A stretch of 64,000 nt of DNA from Croceibacterium selenioxidans (GTDB lineage Bacteria > Pseudomonadota > Alphaproteobacteria > Sphingomonadales > Sphingomonadaceae): NCBI RefSeq assembly GCF_018599195.1, contig NZ_JAHFVK010000002.1, forward strand, positions 496,001 through 560,000, in the 5' to 3' direction. The position numbers and the translations under genes were made by a program. Every line of letters begins with the position of its first letter. Position 1 is the stretch's first letter. The notes beneath the pieces are model-generated. The model worked only from the letters and a program-made list of their open reading frames with translations. It made no database searches and was not told the DNA's origin. Shown piece after piece: positions 63,975 to 64,000 of the stretch.

Positions 63975-64000
63975 TCCTCTCCGAGCTTGCTCGGGGACGA
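63975..64000. repeat. Start of a REP-like repeat at the window edge
   Basis: CCTCTCCGAGCTTGCTCGGGGA at 63977 onward is a small palindrome resembling the hairpin near 55638. The rest lies outside the window. Confidence 0.5.

Overview
The window is a GC-rich stretch with dense, mostly overlapping operons and no phage or insertion-sequence genes. Gene content and order (ftsE-ftsX-ydcF-plsC, metX/metW, hisC-tyrC, Caulobacter-type xylose oxidation genes, a very large TonB receptor) point to an alphaproteobacterium, most likely Sphingomonadales of the Novosphingobium/Erythrobacter kind. The assignment is inferred from protein sequence character only.

Bases 1-11100 hold a C1 oxidation module. A 5'-truncated MFS transporter of the aromatic-acid type is followed by glutathione-dependent formaldehyde dehydrogenase, two tandem VOC proteins, S-formylglutathione hydrolase, and a NAD-linked molybdenum formate dehydrogenase operon (fdsG-fdsB-mobA-fdsA-fdsD-fdhD). 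Together these take formaldehyde via formate to CO2 and NADH. Bases 11100-27900 are mainly housekeeping: a VIT1-like membrane protein, metW/metX, hisC-tyrC, plsC, a YdcF protein, ftsX/ftsE, a zinc-ribbon membrane protein, tRNA-Leu(GAG), a DEAD-box helicase, an M16 peptidase, glutaminase, an outer-membrane beta-barrel protein and two small exported proteins.

Bases 28000-64000 are one large plant-cell-wall (xylan) utilisation region. It includes an ExoP-type GH3 enzyme, a type-B carboxylesterase, GH43, a complete oxidative (Weimberg) xylose pathway (xylX, xylA, xylB, xylC, with xylD in a second operon), a SASA-type acetylesterase, a GH5 mannanase, aldose epimerase, GH67 alpha-glucuronidase, a LacI regulator, two tandem GH3 xylosidases, a hexuronate-type MFS transporter, GH10 xylanase and a 1145-residue TonB receptor. 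Divergent from the receptor are two flavin-dependent halogenase-like genes and a JmjC-type cupin gene. A second cupin paralogue lies in the GH3-esterase operon.

Four copies of a 14-bp palindrome of the form TGRTAGCGCTAYCA (allowing one mismatch) sit in the promoter regions of the GH3-esterase-cupin operon, the GH43/xylX divergent pair, the agu-lacI-xylD/xyl3A divergent pair and the TonB-receptor/halogenase divergent pair. This makes one inferred LacI-family (XylR-like) regulon that ties the unexplained halogenase/cupin genes to xylan use. That link is the most interesting feature of the window.

Intergenic repeats are frequent: short palindromic REP-like units, an inverted repeat with three alternative arms, and a longer two-copy dispersed repeat. 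Both copies of the dispersed repeat lie between convergent genes.
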